From Desulfovibrio sp. (lineage in GTDB: Bacteria; Desulfobacterota; Desulfovibrionia; Desulfovibrionales; Desulfovibrionaceae): a stretch of DNA of 46,838 bases. The stretch covers positions 1 to 46,838 of the forward strand of contig JAFQNG010000008.1 in assembly GCA_017396005.1 (NCBI GenBank), read 5' to 3'. Both the position numbers and the translations under genes were made by a program. Shown here piece after piece: positions 31,124-40,295 of the stretch (positions are counted from its first letter, which is position 1; every line of letters starts with the position of its first letter). The notes beneath the pieces are model-generated. The model ran no database searches and had not been told where the DNA came from. It saw nothing but the letters and a program-made list of their open reading frames with translations.

Positions 31124-32755
31124 TCAGGCCACCACATGCAGGGACTGGGTGGCATATCTTGCCGTATGCGGTATCTCATGCATAGATTGTTCCAAAACGG
31201 AAATATTGCTGTTTGTCCTGATAGTTCGCAGGGTTGAAAGCTGACGCAGGCGGGCAAATTCTTCTCTGCGGGCCTCATGCTCCTGCCAGGCATTGTGCTG
31301 TTCCAGATTCTGCCAGGCCTGATGGTCTTCGGCGCTCTGGTTCTGCAGCTGCACTTCTATCTTGTCGACCTTGATGCCCTGCTGCTCCAGATTGATGCGT
31401 ATGCTCTCCATCTGATGGGTGAGCATGTCGGCTGTTTCGCTCTTGTCAGCAATGAGCCGAGCACTGACCTCACCGTTGCGGGCCGTGAGGGTGATGGTGA
31501 TGGCCCCCAGCTCCATGGGGTGCAGCTGCAGGTCAAGGCGACTGCCCCCGCCACGGAGGGAGGAGAGCATGCCCTGTTCCACCTGCTGAGCCACATGACG
31601 GCTGATGGGGGTATGTGCCCTGGGGTCAAAGCTGGCATTCTCAGCTATGGACTGCCCACCCTGCAGAACGGAATAGAAAACACTGCTGCTGCCGGCAGTT
31701 TGCACAGGGGCAGGGCGGCCCTCAACACGCTTTTCCACCTTGCCAAGCAGTTCACTCCACTCGCTGGCCTTCCTGCCCGGATTTTCGCGGGTCTGCTGCT
31801 GAAAGAGATCCAGGGGCTGATCTGCGTCCGGGCCGTCCAGTTCCAGCTGCATACGGGTCAGCATGTCCTGCTCGGTCGCGGCAAGGGTCTCGTCCAGGGT
31901 GGCACGGCTGTTCCTGAGCACGGTCTGATCAATCATGACCTTGCTCTGTTCTACCTTGCGGTTTTGCAGGGCACTGGCTTCAGCTGCGGCTTCCATGCGC
32001 TCACGGGCTTTCTGGATAAGGGGGCGCAGGGTTTCGTCCAGTGCGGCATTGAGCTTTTCGCGGTCAGCCCTGAGGCTGGCGAGATATTCCGAACCCTGGG
32101 CCATGAGCGAGGCAAACTGGCCGCTGAAGATCTCCATGGAGGCGCTGTTGCCAAAATTACTGCTGATGCCGCGCAGGGCACTGCTGTTCAGACCAAGAGC
32201 CCTGCCCAGTGCCAGGATCTCATCCCGGCTGACGTCTATGCGCGAGCCGGCTTCCAGTCCGGCCAGAGCCGCATGGATGGCATCCAGGGCTTCCTGGCCT
32301 CTGCCTTCGTCCAGCAGGGCAAAAACCGTGTCACCGAGGGCTTCACTGGGGTCTATCTTCTTGAGCAGGCCTGTTATCTTGTCGATGTCTTCGGCATCCA
32401 TGCGGGCACTGCCTGTGCCGCCCAGCAGACTGGCCATGACCTGGGCGAGGGTGGCACCGTCAGGCATGTCCACCAGCTGGTCAAACTGTTCCAGGCTGTG
32501 TCGGGGGGCACCGGCCTTGAGCAGACGTTCACGCAGATCCTGCAGTTCCTGCTTGGAGAAGCAGACCTCATCCAGGGTATAGAGCACACCATCTGTAGAG
32601 TGCCGGCTGTAGGGGCTTTCCACACGAGGCTTTTCTTCCTCCTCTTCCAGTGTCTGCATCATGACGTCCAGAAACTGGGAATCGGCGTTGTAACTACCGG
32701 TGGCCCAAGGGTCGTAACTCAGATTCAGACTGGAATCACTAGGCATAATTTGCAT
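31124..32755 (-). CDS. fliK: Flagellar hook-length control protein FliK
   Basis: The product is 543 aa. The C-terminal Flg_hook domain is clear: LDLQLHPMELGAITITLTARNGEVSARLIADKSETADMLTHQMESIRINLEQQGI (about residues 405-460). The N-terminal 380 residues are helical, acidic and low in conservation, as in other FliK proteins where they act as the molecular ruler. The start at 32755 follows AAGGAG; an ATG three codons in is the alternative. It is first in the fliK-flgD-flgE unit. Confidence 0.88.
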   Translation of the reverse strand: MQIMPSDSSLNLSYDPWATGSYNADSQFLDVMMQTLEEEEEKPRVESPYSRHSTDGVLYTLDEVCFSKQELQDLRERLLKAGAPRHSLEQFDQLVDMPDGATLAQVMASLLGGTGSARMDAEDIDKITGLLKKIDPSEALGDTVFALLDEGRGQEALDAIHAALAGLEAGSRIDVSRDEILALGRALGLNSSALRGISSNFGNSASMEIFSGQFASLMAQGSEYLASLRADREKLNAALDETLRPLIQKARERMEAAAEASALQNRKVEQSKVMIDQTVLRNSRATLDETLAATEQDMLTRMQLELDGPDADQPLDLFQQQTRENPGRKASEWSELLGKVEKRVEGRPAPVQTAGSSSVFYSVLQGGQSIAENASFDPRAHTPISRHVAQQVEQGMLSSLRGGGSRLDLQLHPMELGAITITLTARNGEVSARLIADKSETADMLTHQMESIRINLEQQGIKVDKIEVQLQNQSAEDHQAWQNLEQHNAWQEHEARREEFARLRQLSTLRTIRTNSNISVLEQSMHEIPHTARYATQSLHVVA

Positions 32756-32781
32756 GGCGCACTCCTTGCTGTCCTGATGTA

Positions 32782-32797
32782 TTCAAGGAGTGTTCCA
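32782..32797 (-). promoter_or_regulatory. Weak sigma-54-like site before fliK
   Basis: Minus-strand TGGAAC-N5-TTGAA has the right GG-to-G spacing of a -24/-12 element but GA instead of GC at -12. It is 26 bases before the fliK start, which is short. Low confidence. Confidence 0.2.
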
Positions 32798-32906
32798 AAA
32801 TGCAAATTCAATGATTTCAGCCTGTTGTCAGAAAGATGCGAAGAGAGGGGCGGCAAGACTTGCCTGGGCAGAAGGGCAGTACAGCAGAATGACGTGTGCA
32901 GAGCAG

Positions 32907-33404
32907 CTATGATGCGCTGTGGCGCAGCCGTGCCACAATACCCATGCCTGCCATGGCCTCCACAGCTTTCTGGCAGAAGGTGGGCAGCATGGCCTGTGCC
33001 TGCGGGCTCAGACTGGCGCACATATTCTTGTAGTCAAAGGGCTGCAGGCCAATGACCACAGCTTCAGGCCTGTGCCCGGCAAGCTCGCAGCTGATAAGCG
33101 TATCCACGAGATCAGTCTGATGCATGGAGTCACGAAAACTCAGGCTTTTGCGCAGGTCTTCACCTTCAAGCTGATAGATGGTGCCCGGCTTCCCAGGGCC
33201 AAGCACGATATCCAGAATCACCACAAAGTCACATTCCTGCAGTTCGGCCATGAGCATGAGGGCCTGTGTGCCACCATCCATCAGACGCACGTTGGAGGGC
33301 CATTCATAATGTGCCTGCAGGTATTCTACAGCACGTACGCCAAAGCCTTCATCAGTGAGCAGTATGTTACCGACACCGAGGATAAGTATTCTTTTGTCTT
33401 GCAT
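32907..33404 (-). CDS. hybD: [NiFe] hydrogenase maturation endopeptidase (HyaD/HybD family)
   Basis: The product is 165 aa. It opens with ILILGVGNILLTDEGFGVRAVEYL, where the Glu is a nickel ligand of the family; the second ligand, Asp, is in VVILDIVLGPGKPG, and the His is in GHRPEAVVIG. It removes the C-terminal extension of the large subunit after nickel insertion. It lies downstream of the large subunit gene, separated by a strong hairpin. The start at 33404 follows GGAAGC; the frame is open further upstream but overlaps the hydrogenase gene. Confidence 0.92.
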   Translation of the reverse strand: MQDKRILILGVGNILLTDEGFGVRAVEYLQAHYEWPSNVRLMDGGTQALMLMAELQECDFVVILDIVLGPGKPGTIYQLEGEDLRKSLSFRDSMHQTDLVDTLISCELAGHRPEAVVIGLQPFDYKNMCASLSPQAQAMLPTFCQKAVEAMAGMGIVARLRHSAS

Positions 33405-33415
33405 GATGCTTCCAT

Positions 33416-33445
33416 AAAAAGGGCGGGGTTTTCCCCCGCCCTTTT
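33416..33445 (-). terminator. Terminator between hydrogenase large subunit and protease
   Basis: AAAAGGGCGGGG and CCCCGCCCTTTT form a near-perfect 12-bp stem with a five-base loop. On the minus strand it ends in five T. It lies between the large-subunit stop (33466) and the protease start (33404), so the protease is probably expressed by partial readthrough. Confidence 0.85.
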
Positions 33446-33465
33446 CAGTGATGGCTGCAATAGGC

Positions 33466-35148
33466 TTACAGCACTTTGAACTTGTGAACTTCGTTGGTCT
33501 CACCGTCAATGACATGCACTGCACAGGCAATGCAGGGGTCAAAGGAGTGGATGACGCGCAGGATTTCCACAGGACGCTTGGGATCGGCCACCGGTGTACC
33601 GACCAGAGCTTCTTCAGCAGGGCCGGGTACGTTGGCGGCGTCACGGGGACCAAGGTTCCAGGTAGTGGGCACCACCAGCTGGAAGTTGGAAATCTTGGCG
33701 TCCTTGTCAGTGACCAGCCAGTGTGAGAGAGCGCCGCGCGGGGCATTGACCCAGCCTACGCCCTTGGCATCGGCCGGAGCGGCATAGTCTTCAACGATCT
33801 GCTTGTCATTGACGATATTGTCTTCAAATTCCTGCATCCAGGTTTCAAGCTGCTGGGCGATGACCAGGGTCTCGATACCGCGGGCCGCTGTACGACCAAG
33901 GGTAGAGAAGAGAGCTTCCGGACCCACGCTGAGGGTCTTGAGCACATGGTCCACCAGGGGCTTGACGGCTTTGTGCCCCTGAGCATAGGAGACCAGCACC
34001 TGAGCCAGCGGGCCTGTTTCGATAGCATGGTCGTTGTAGCGCGGAGCCTTGAGCCAGGAGTAGCGATCAGTATCGCCCATCTTGGTAAAGGCAGGTTTGG
34101 TTTCACCCTGATAGGGGGCGCGGGCAGCATCACCTTCATACCAGCTGTGGCGTACGTGTTCGGCGATTTTGCTCTGATCAAAGGGCAGAACAGTACCGAG
34201 CTCGCGGTCCATGATGATACCGGGCTTGAACCAGCGCTTCTGCAGATCACGCTCGCCGCCGGCTTCAGGAAATTCACCGCAGGTCATGAAGTTGCGGGTG
34301 CCGCCGTAGGTGGCGCATTCTTTGTAGTTGCCGGCCACGGCCAGCAGGTCGGGGATGTAGTACTGCTCAATGAAATCACGCGTGAGCTTGTACAGATCCT
34401 TGAATTCCTTGATGCGCGCAGGTGTCAGGGCATCGTAGCAGGTTACGCCGCCGCCCACGGTAAACTGGGTGTGCGGGTTTTTGGCACCGAAAGCTGCCAT
34501 GGCACGGGCAGAGCTCACCTGTACGCGCAGGGCCTGCAGATAGTCGGCAGTGGCGATGAGGTTGAGTTCGGGGCTCAGGGTATAGGCCGGGTGGCCGCCC
34601 AGGAAGTAGGCATTGGTAAACGGACCAAGCTGGCCGCTTTCCACAAAGGTTTTCAGCTTGGTCTGCACGGCGCGGTAATCATCGGCCGTGACCTTGCGGG
34701 CTGAGATGGAGGTAGCCATGCTGGCAGCCTTGGCAGGGTCAGCCTGCAGGGCGGCGGTCACATCCACAAAGTCCAGGGCATGCAGGGCATAGAAATGCAC
34801 CAGATGGTCATGCAGAAACTGCATGGCCAGCACCAGGTTGCGGATATAGGTGGCATTGGCCGGGATGGGTTTGTTGATGGCGTCTTCCAGGGCACGGGTA
34901 GAAGCCAGGGCATGGGTATAGGTGCAGACGCCACAGGTACGCTGGGTGAAGTGCTGGGCATCACGCGGGTCACGGCCCTTGAGGATGGTTTCCAGCCCAC
35001 GGAAAAGCGTACCACAGCTGCGGGCTTCTTTGATCTTGCCCTTTTCCACTTCCACTTCTATGCGCAGATGCCCTTCGATACGGGTCAACGGATCCACTAC
35101 CACCGGGCCGGAGTAATCACTCTGGGGCGCTTTGATGACTTCGCTCAT
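33466..35148 (-). CDS. hynA: Periplasmic [NiFe] hydrogenase large subunit
   Basis: The product is 560 aa and carries the Ni-Fe(CN)2CO active site. N-terminal ligands are in RTCGVCTYTHALAS (about residues 69-82) and C-terminal ligands in DPCIACAVH (about 537-545), followed by a 15-residue extension cut off by the maturation protease. All four active-site residues are Cys, so it is not the selenocysteine type. It has no signal peptide and is carried across the membrane with the Tat-tagged small subunit encoded 12 bases upstream. Symbols follow D. vulgaris use (hynA large); other species use the reverse. Confidence 0.96.
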   Translation of the reverse strand: MSEVIKAPQSDYSGPVVVDPLTRIEGHLRIEVEVEKGKIKEARSCGTLFRGLETILKGRDPRDAQHFTQRTCGVCTYTHALASTRALEDAINKPIPANATYIRNLVLAMQFLHDHLVHFYALHALDFVDVTAALQADPAKAASMATSISARKVTADDYRAVQTKLKTFVESGQLGPFTNAYFLGGHPAYTLSPELNLIATADYLQALRVQVSSARAMAAFGAKNPHTQFTVGGGVTCYDALTPARIKEFKDLYKLTRDFIEQYYIPDLLAVAGNYKECATYGGTRNFMTCGEFPEAGGERDLQKRWFKPGIIMDRELGTVLPFDQSKIAEHVRHSWYEGDAARAPYQGETKPAFTKMGDTDRYSWLKAPRYNDHAIETGPLAQVLVSYAQGHKAVKPLVDHVLKTLSVGPEALFSTLGRTAARGIETLVIAQQLETWMQEFEDNIVNDKQIVEDYAAPADAKGVGWVNAPRGALSHWLVTDKDAKISNFQLVVPTTWNLGPRDAANVPGPAEEALVGTPVADPKRPVEILRVIHSFDPCIACAVHVIDGETNEVHKFKVL

Positions 35149-35160
35149 AATGAACTCCCC

Positions 35161-36108
35161 CTAGTTCTGGTAGAAAGGCGACAGATCGTCCCAGAAGCCG
35201 GGTTCGCTGCAACCGATGCAGGGATGCCCGGCGGCCACCGGCCAGTTGGTCTCGTTGAACAGGACCTTGGGACAGTTATTATACGTTTGTGGGCCCTTAC
35301 AGCCCAGATCATACAGACACCAGCCCTTGCGCGCTTCTTCAGAGTTGAAGGAGGGCGCAAATTCGCCGGCGTCGAAATGCTTGCGGCGTTCGCAGAGATC
35401 ATGCACGGTCTGCGCAAAGAACATCAGCGGGCGGCCGAGTTCGTCCAGCTTGATTTCCTGCCCGCGCAGGAAGGCCACCAGCGCACCTACCAGGTTGAGC
35501 GGGTTGGGCGGGCAGCCTGCAATATTGATGGCCTTGACACCCAGGTCGGCAAAGGCTTCGTTGACGCCCTTGGCACCGGTGGGGTTGGGCTTGGCAGCCT
35601 GTACGCCGCCGTAGCAGGCGCAGGTGCCCATACAGACCACAGCCTTGGCCTTGGGCAGAATGTCCTTGCAGATGTCATACATGGTATGGCCGCTGATGTA
35701 GCCGAACTTGCCGTCCTGTGCCGTGGGCACAGCGCCTTCGACAACGCAGATGAAGCCATTGGGGTCGTTGACGGCCTTGTGCAGAGCGTCTTCGGCTGCG
35801 TCGCCGGCGGCAGCCATGATGGTTTCATGGTAGTCCAGCGAGATGGTATCCAGAATCAGGCTGTCGATGAAGGGTTTGTAGGTACGCAGCAGGGCTTCGG
35901 AACAGCCTGTGCATTCGGCCATATGCAGATAGACCACCGAGGGGCGGCGGCCAGTCAGCGCAGCTGCCACTTCAGGGGCAAAGGCCGGGCCCATTCCCAT
36001 GGTGACGGCCACTGCCGTGCAAAATTTCATGAAATCGCGGCGGCTTACGCCTTGGCGTTCCAAACGCTCCTCTCCGCTTTGATTGCCCAGACCCACGGCA
36101 ATACGCAT
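35161..36108 (-). CDS. hynB: Periplasmic [NiFe] hydrogenase small subunit
   Basis: The product is 315 aa. A long Tat signal contains [14 protein letters not shown] (about residues 22-35). The mature chain starts near [19 protein letters not shown], holding the first Cys pair of the proximal 4Fe-4S cluster; GTCACYGG and GCPPNP complete it. The C-terminal region ([34 protein letters not shown]) carries the medial and distal clusters. Together they wire the active site to periplasmic cytochromes. AGGAGG precedes ATG 36108. It is the first gene of the hydrogenase operon. Confidence 0.96.
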   Translation of the reverse strand: MRIAVGLGNQSGEERLERQGVSRRDFMKFCTAVAVTMGMGPAFAPEVAAALTGRRPSVVYLHMAECTGCSEALLRTYKPFIDSLILDTISLDYHETIMAAAGDAAEDALHKAVNDPNGFICVVEGAVPTAQDGKFGYISGHTMYDICKDILPKAKAVVCMGTCACYGGVQAAKPNPTGAKGVNEAFADLGVKAINIAGCPPNPLNLVGALVAFLRGQEIKLDELGRPLMFFAQTVHDLCERRKHFDAGEFAPSFNSEEARKGWCLYDLGCKGPQTYNNCPKVLFNETNWPVAAGHPCIGCSEPGFWDDLSPFYQN

Positions 36109-36237
36109 AATAGCCTCCTGGCAAAAGTGAGTGAAAGGCAGAACAGAAAACCTCATGACTTCTGGTATGGCCTAGCAGAGCCACACAATCCCGCAGGGCG
36201 CACCAAGATATACGAGCAGGGTATGGGCCATGCCTTC

Positions 36238-36266
36238 GTAAAAATGGAAACGCCTTCTTTTGTCAA
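36238..36266 (-). promoter_or_regulatory. Candidate promoter of the hydrogenase operon
   Basis: Minus-strand TTGACA (36261-36266) is followed after 17 bases by TTTTAC (36238-36243). The -35 is perfect and the -10 poor; it would leave a leader of about 120 bases. Confidence 0.3.
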
Positions 36267-36348
36267 TGACAATACACTGATATGCCCAGCGGGTCAATAT
36301 GGATAACATTTTTATACAGCGTCAGCATGGGCTTGCGCCATATCTTTT

Positions 36349-37449
36349 CTACACATTGAAGAGGAAGTGCATGACATCACCATCGTGCACGATGTAGTCC
36401 TTGCCTTCCACCCGCAGTACTCCGGCTGCCCGGCAGGCAGCTTCATTTTCATAGTGCATGTAGTCACTGTAGGAAATGACCTCTGCCCGAATGAAACCCC
36501 GTTCAAAGTCACTGTGAATGACACCCGCCGCCTGTGGGGCCTTCCAGCCCTGATGTATGGTCCATGCGCGCACTTCGTCCGGCCCTGCAGTGAAATAGCT
36601 GCACAGGCCCAGCGTGGCATAGCCGGTACGGATGATCCTGACCAGGCCGCTCTGCTCAATGCCGTACGAGGCCAGAATTTCAGACTGTTCATCTTCTGGT
36701 AGTCCCTGCAGCTCTTCTTCCAGCTTGGCGCAGATGCAGGCAAAGCCTGCCCTGCGCTCTTCAGCCAGAGCCCGGATTTTTTCCATATGGGCATTACCGT
36801 CTGCAACCGAGCCTTCATCCACATTGGCGCAGTAGATGACAGGCTTTGCCGTAATCAGACCAAGCTCACGCCAGGAGGTCAGAAAAAGCTCATGATCGGG
36901 CAGAGCGAAGGTCGAAGCAGGTCTGCCATCATTGAGGTGCGTCAGCAGGCTCTGCATAAGCTCGGCCGCCGTCTTGGCATCCTTGCTTCCCTTGCTCATT
37001 TTCTGCAGTTTTTCCAGGCGTTTTTCCACACTCTGCAGGTCAGCCAGCAGAAGTTCGGTTTCAATGGTCTCCACGTCACGCAGGGGGTCTACGTCACCAT
37101 CCACATGACTGATATTTTCGTCTTCGAAGCAGCGCACCACTTCAACGATGGCCGCGCATTCGCGGATATTGGCCAGAAACTGATTGCCAAGACCCTCACC
37201 CTTGCTGGCGCCCCGCACCAGGCCTGCGATGTCGATGAAATCCACACTGGCGTAAATGGTTTTTTTCGGTCTGGCCTTGTCTGTCAGTTCCTGCACACGC
37301 TCGTCAGGCACAGCCACAGTAGCCTTGTTGGGCTCTATGGTACAGAAAGGATAGTTGGCGGCCTGAGCGTTCTGTGCCCTGGTCAGGGCATTGAACAGGG
37401 TAGACTTGCCTACATTGGGCAGACCCACGATGCCAATACTGAGCGACAT
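36349..37449 (-). CDS. ychF: Ribosome-associated ATPase YchF (Obg-like)
   Basis: The product is 366 aa (E. coli 363). It shows G1 (GIVGLPNVGKSTLFNAL), G3 (DIAGLVRGASKGEGLGNQFL) and a G4 region reading NVDE instead of NKxD, the change that makes YchF prefer ATP. A coiled coil lies in the middle and the C-terminal TGS domain includes AWTIHQGWKAPQAAGVIHSDFERGFIRAEV. The start at 37449 follows AGGAG; upstream in-frame codons are ignored. It binds ribosomes and is implicated in stress responses. Confidence 0.96.
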   Translation of the reverse strand: MSLSIGIVGLPNVGKSTLFNALTRAQNAQAANYPFCTIEPNKATVAVPDERVQELTDKARPKKTIYASVDFIDIAGLVRGASKGEGLGNQFLANIRECAAIVEVVRCFEDENISHVDGDVDPLRDVETIETELLLADLQSVEKRLEKLQKMSKGSKDAKTAAELMQSLLTHLNDGRPASTFALPDHELFLTSWRELGLITAKPVIYCANVDEGSVADGNAHMEKIRALAEERRAGFACICAKLEEELQGLPEDEQSEILASYGIEQSGLVRIIRTGYATLGLCSYFTAGPDEVRAWTIHQGWKAPQAAGVIHSDFERGFIRAEVISYSDYMHYENEAACRAAGVLRVEGKDYIVHDGDVMHFLFNV

Positions 37450-37577
37450 GGAAACTCCTGAAGGTATGCGATGCCCCTGTACCATACAGGCGCAACTGAC
37501 GTCTGAAAAAGAAACAGGCTGTTTATAGGCGTAAAGCCCGGGCGACGCAAGACGGGAGCAGCAGGAGGCAGACAGGC

Positions 37578-38654
37578 TCAGACCACAGCTGGGTCTGAAC
37601 GGGAGATGGTGAAACAGACGCTGCCGTGCCGTATGGCTGCATGCAGCCCACCGGGCAGCTGAAAACAGGTATTGCCCCGCCCTGCCTGGAGGGATTCTTC
37701 CAGCCTGATGAGCGTGTCAGCCCGCACCTGTCCCTGCTGTCTCCTGTTTCGTTCTGCATAGAGGCGTCGTGCCGTATAGTGGAAAAGGCGGAGGCGTACC
37801 GCAGGCGGGAGAGTGTGCAGCAGAGCACGGGAAAGAGTTATACTGCGGGTATCCGGGGTGTTTTCTTCCAGAGGGGGATGACTGAGCAATGCCTTTTTCA
37901 GTGTCTGCTCCCAGAAATCGGCATCCCAGCGGGCAAATTGCCAGAGTCTGGCCATGTGTTCTTCCAGAGCCGGATTTTCCTGCCTCAGTAGAGGCAGTAT
38001 GGTATGCCGCAGGCGGTTGCGGGTGAAGCGCAGGTCAGTATTGCTCTCGTCTTCACGCCATGTCAGGCCCATTTCGCATACAAGGTCTTTCAGAGCAGCA
38101 GGGCTGGTCTGCAGGAGCGGGCGCAAGAGCCTGCGTGTGTCGTCACGGGCCACCATGCCACCCAGGGCAGGCCAGCCTGCGCCACGTAAAAGACGCAGAA
38201 AGATGTCTTCACTCAAATCTTCAGCATGGTGCCCCAGGAGGATAAAATCTGCCCTCTGCATCCTGCGGTATTCTTCCAGCAGGTCATAGCGGGCAGTTCT
38301 TCCGGCCTCTTCCAGACCGCAGCGGCGTGTCTGGGCCATGGCAGACACGTCAACAGTGCTGATGGTGCAGGGGATGGCCAGGGCTGTGCATACGGCCTGT
38401 GCATGGTCCGCATCGTCTGCGGCTGCTTTGCGCAGGCCGTGATTCACCGTCAGGGCGCAGAGCTGCAGTTTGAGCCGGGGCCGCAGCAGTGCAAAAATAC
38501 AGGCCAGAGCTACAGAGTCTGCACCACCGGAAACAGCCAGTACGAGTTTTGAGGCATGTGGCAAAGCCAGATGACGCGTACAGAACTGTTCTACCTTCAG
38601 ACACAGACGGGCCGATGCGCCGCTCAGGCGCTGCAGGTCTGGCAGGCAGGACAT
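37578..38654 (-). CDS. tilS: tRNA(Ile)-lysidine synthase TilS
   Basis: The product is 358 aa. The PP-loop LVLAVSGGADSVAL (about residues 37-50) binds ATP. LTVNHGLR, LGHHAEDLSEDIFLRLLRGAGW and RPLL are TilS marks. It attaches lysine to C34 of tRNA-Ile (CAU anticodon), changing codon reading from AUG to AUA. The C-terminal domain is shorter than in E. coli (432 aa). It is last in the met8-hemX-hemA-unknown-tilS transcript, three bases after the unknown gene. Confidence 0.92.
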   Translation of the reverse strand: MSCLPDLQRLSGASARLCLKVEQFCTRHLALPHASKLVLAVSGGADSVALACIFALLRPRLKLQLCALTVNHGLRKAAADDADHAQAVCTALAIPCTISTVDVSAMAQTRRCGLEEAGRTARYDLLEEYRRMQRADFILLGHHAEDLSEDIFLRLLRGAGWPALGGMVARDDTRRLLRPLLQTSPAALKDLVCEMGLTWREDESNTDLRFTRNRLRHTILPLLRQENPALEEHMARLWQFARWDADFWEQTLKKALLSHPPLEENTPDTRSITLSRALLHTLPPAVRLRLFHYTARRLYAERNRRQQGQVRADTLIRLEESLQAGRGNTCFQLPGGLHAAIRHGSVCFTISRSDPAVV

Positions 38655-38657
38655 GGC

Positions 38658-38993
38658 TCAGGATGTAATGCTCAGGTCAGTCAGCAGCTGCTCCAGATAT
38701 TCGATCATATGCGTCACCAGTGCAGGTGAGGCATAGTGCACGCAGTCACAGCGCAGACGGCTGCGGGCACGGACCAGCAGCTCCAGCCGAAGAGAATGTT
38801 CTTCCACCTCAAGGGCCATGACATGCGGTCCGCAGCTCTGGTCATGCTCACGTTGAACGGCAGAGAGCAGCGCTGCCGGCAGCGGCAGCCAGTAAAGACC
38901 GTCTATGCTCCCTTCGAGCTCCATCTCACGCAGACGTGCTGTCAGGCGTTCTGCTGCTTCTGTTTCCAGCTCATCAATTACGTACCAGCGCAT
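38658..38993 (-). CDS. Unknown small protein between hemA and tilS
   Basis: The product is 111 aa. It opens MRWYVIDELETEAAERLTARLREMELEGSID, with two predicted helices, then a strand-rich core with a Cys pair (LRCDCVHYASP) and a final helix. No known domain is recognised. It reads like a small alpha/beta protein. Its start overlaps the hemA stop by one base and tilS follows three bases later, so it is fully embedded in the operon, which argues that it is a real gene. Confidence 0.7.
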   Translation of the reverse strand: MRWYVIDELETEAAERLTARLREMELEGSIDGLYWLPLPAALLSAVQREHDQSCGPHVMALEVEEHSLRLELLVRARSRLRCDCVHYASPALVTHMIEYLEQLLTDLSITS

Positions 38994-40288
38994 CAGGATT
39001 CTCCCCTGTTACGGCTGCAGGTATGGGGTTCCAGATCAAATATTCGACGGATCAGGCTGATGCGTGAAGCCCCCTGCTCATGTGCCAGGGCATCCCCCTT
39101 GAGAAACATGATGGGGGCGTGATTGAGCTTGCGCACCAGTGCCAGAACCATGGCTTCAAGGGCCTCCCGTCCATGATCGTCCAGAGGCCCCAGGCGTTTG
39201 AGGGTACGCTCCAGCTCAGCCCGGGCAAGGTTTTCGCCGCGCTGAATGAGATCAACGATGGTGGGCTGCACGTTCAGGCCGCTCCACCAGTGGGCAAAGG
39301 CCTCTACTTCTTCCTTCACGATGTGGGCAGCCTTGGCCGCCTCATCACGGCGGCTGGCCAGATTTTCTTCTACCACTTCCCTGAGGTCATCAATGTCATA
39401 CAGATAGACATTGTCCAGAGCATTGACATCAGGGTCAATATCACGGGGCACGGCAATATCGATGAAGAACATGGGGCTGTTCTTGCGGGCCCTGAGTACA
39501 GTGCGTATGTCGCGTGCGCGTATGATGGGCTCTATGGAGCCTGTGGAAGTGATGACGATATCGACCATAGGCAGATGTTCTGCCAGAGCATCAAAGGGAA
39601 TGGCCCGCCCCTTGAACTGGGCCGCCAGCTCCTGCCCTCGTGCAAGCGTACGATTGGCCACAAGCAGTTCTTTGATACCGGCCTGCAGCAGATGGGTGGC
39701 TGCCAGCTCTGCCATCTCCCCAGCGCCTATGAGCATGGCTCTGTGAGAATGCATTTCACCGAAAATGCGCTTGGCCAGTTCAACAGCCGCATAGCTGATG
39801 GAGACCGCACTGGAGGCAACAGCGGTTTCGGTGCGCACCCGTTTTGCCACAGAAAAGGCTTTGTGCAAAAGGCGGTTCAGTATGACGCCTGTAGTATGGT
39901 TTTCGGCAGCTTTGCGGTAGGCATTTTTCAGCTGGCCCAGGATCTGCGGCTCGCCCAGTACCATGGAGTCCAGGCTGGAGGCCACGCTGAACAGATGGCG
40001 TACGGCTTCCAGATCCTTGTGAATATAGACATAGGGGCGCAGATCATCACTGCATGCGCCCCGTGCTTTTGCCCAGCAGTCCAGCATTTGGGCCGAGACG
40101 TCTTCACTGCCCACTGCCAGCATTTCCACTCGGTTACAGGTGGATAGAATCATGGCCTCGCTGAGAGCCCCTCTGCAGGGCAGGGCCCAGTGCTCTGCAT
40201 CGCAGTGACTGGCCAGCGCAAAACGTTCACGCACGTCCACCCCGGCCGTACGGTGGTTCAGGCCTACAAGATAGATTTCGCAATCCAT
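38993..40288 (-). CDS. hemA: Glutamyl-tRNA reductase
   Basis: The product is 431 aa. It catalyses the first step of the C5 pathway to tetrapyrroles, reducing glutamyl-tRNA to glutamate-1-semialdehyde. LVGLNHRTAGVDVRERFA opens it; STCNRVEML holds the catalytic Cys (about residue 50); AMLIGAGEMAELAATHLL is the NADPH loop; a C-terminal dimerisation helix follows. Next to it are genes for siroheme synthesis and a HemX-like membrane protein, a common arrangement in Desulfovibrio where siroheme also feeds heme synthesis. Confidence 0.97.
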   Translation of the reverse strand: MDCEIYLVGLNHRTAGVDVRERFALASHCDAEHWALPCRGALSEAMILSTCNRVEMLAVGSEDVSAQMLDCWAKARGACSDDLRPYVYIHKDLEAVRHLFSVASSLDSMVLGEPQILGQLKNAYRKAAENHTTGVILNRLLHKAFSVAKRVRTETAVASSAVSISYAAVELAKRIFGEMHSHRAMLIGAGEMAELAATHLLQAGIKELLVANRTLARGQELAAQFKGRAIPFDALAEHLPMVDIVITSTGSIEPIIRARDIRTVLRARKNSPMFFIDIAVPRDIDPDVNALDNVYLYDIDDLREVVEENLASRRDEAAKAAHIVKEEVEAFAHWWSGLNVQPTIVDLIQRGENLARAELERTLKRLGPLDDHGREALEAMVLALVRKLNHAPIMFLKGDALAHEQGASRISLIRRIFDLEPHTCSRNRGES

Positions 40289-40295
40289 GCCCGGT

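Noticed and set aside
31277..33055. 592-codon plus-strand open frame opposite fliK
   Set aside because: Shadow frame; the minus strand encodes a clear FliK C-terminal domain and has SD and operon context.
34780..36306. 508-codon plus-strand open frame opposite the hydrogenase genes
   Set aside because: It spans two real hydrogenase subunit genes in antisense and has no family features.
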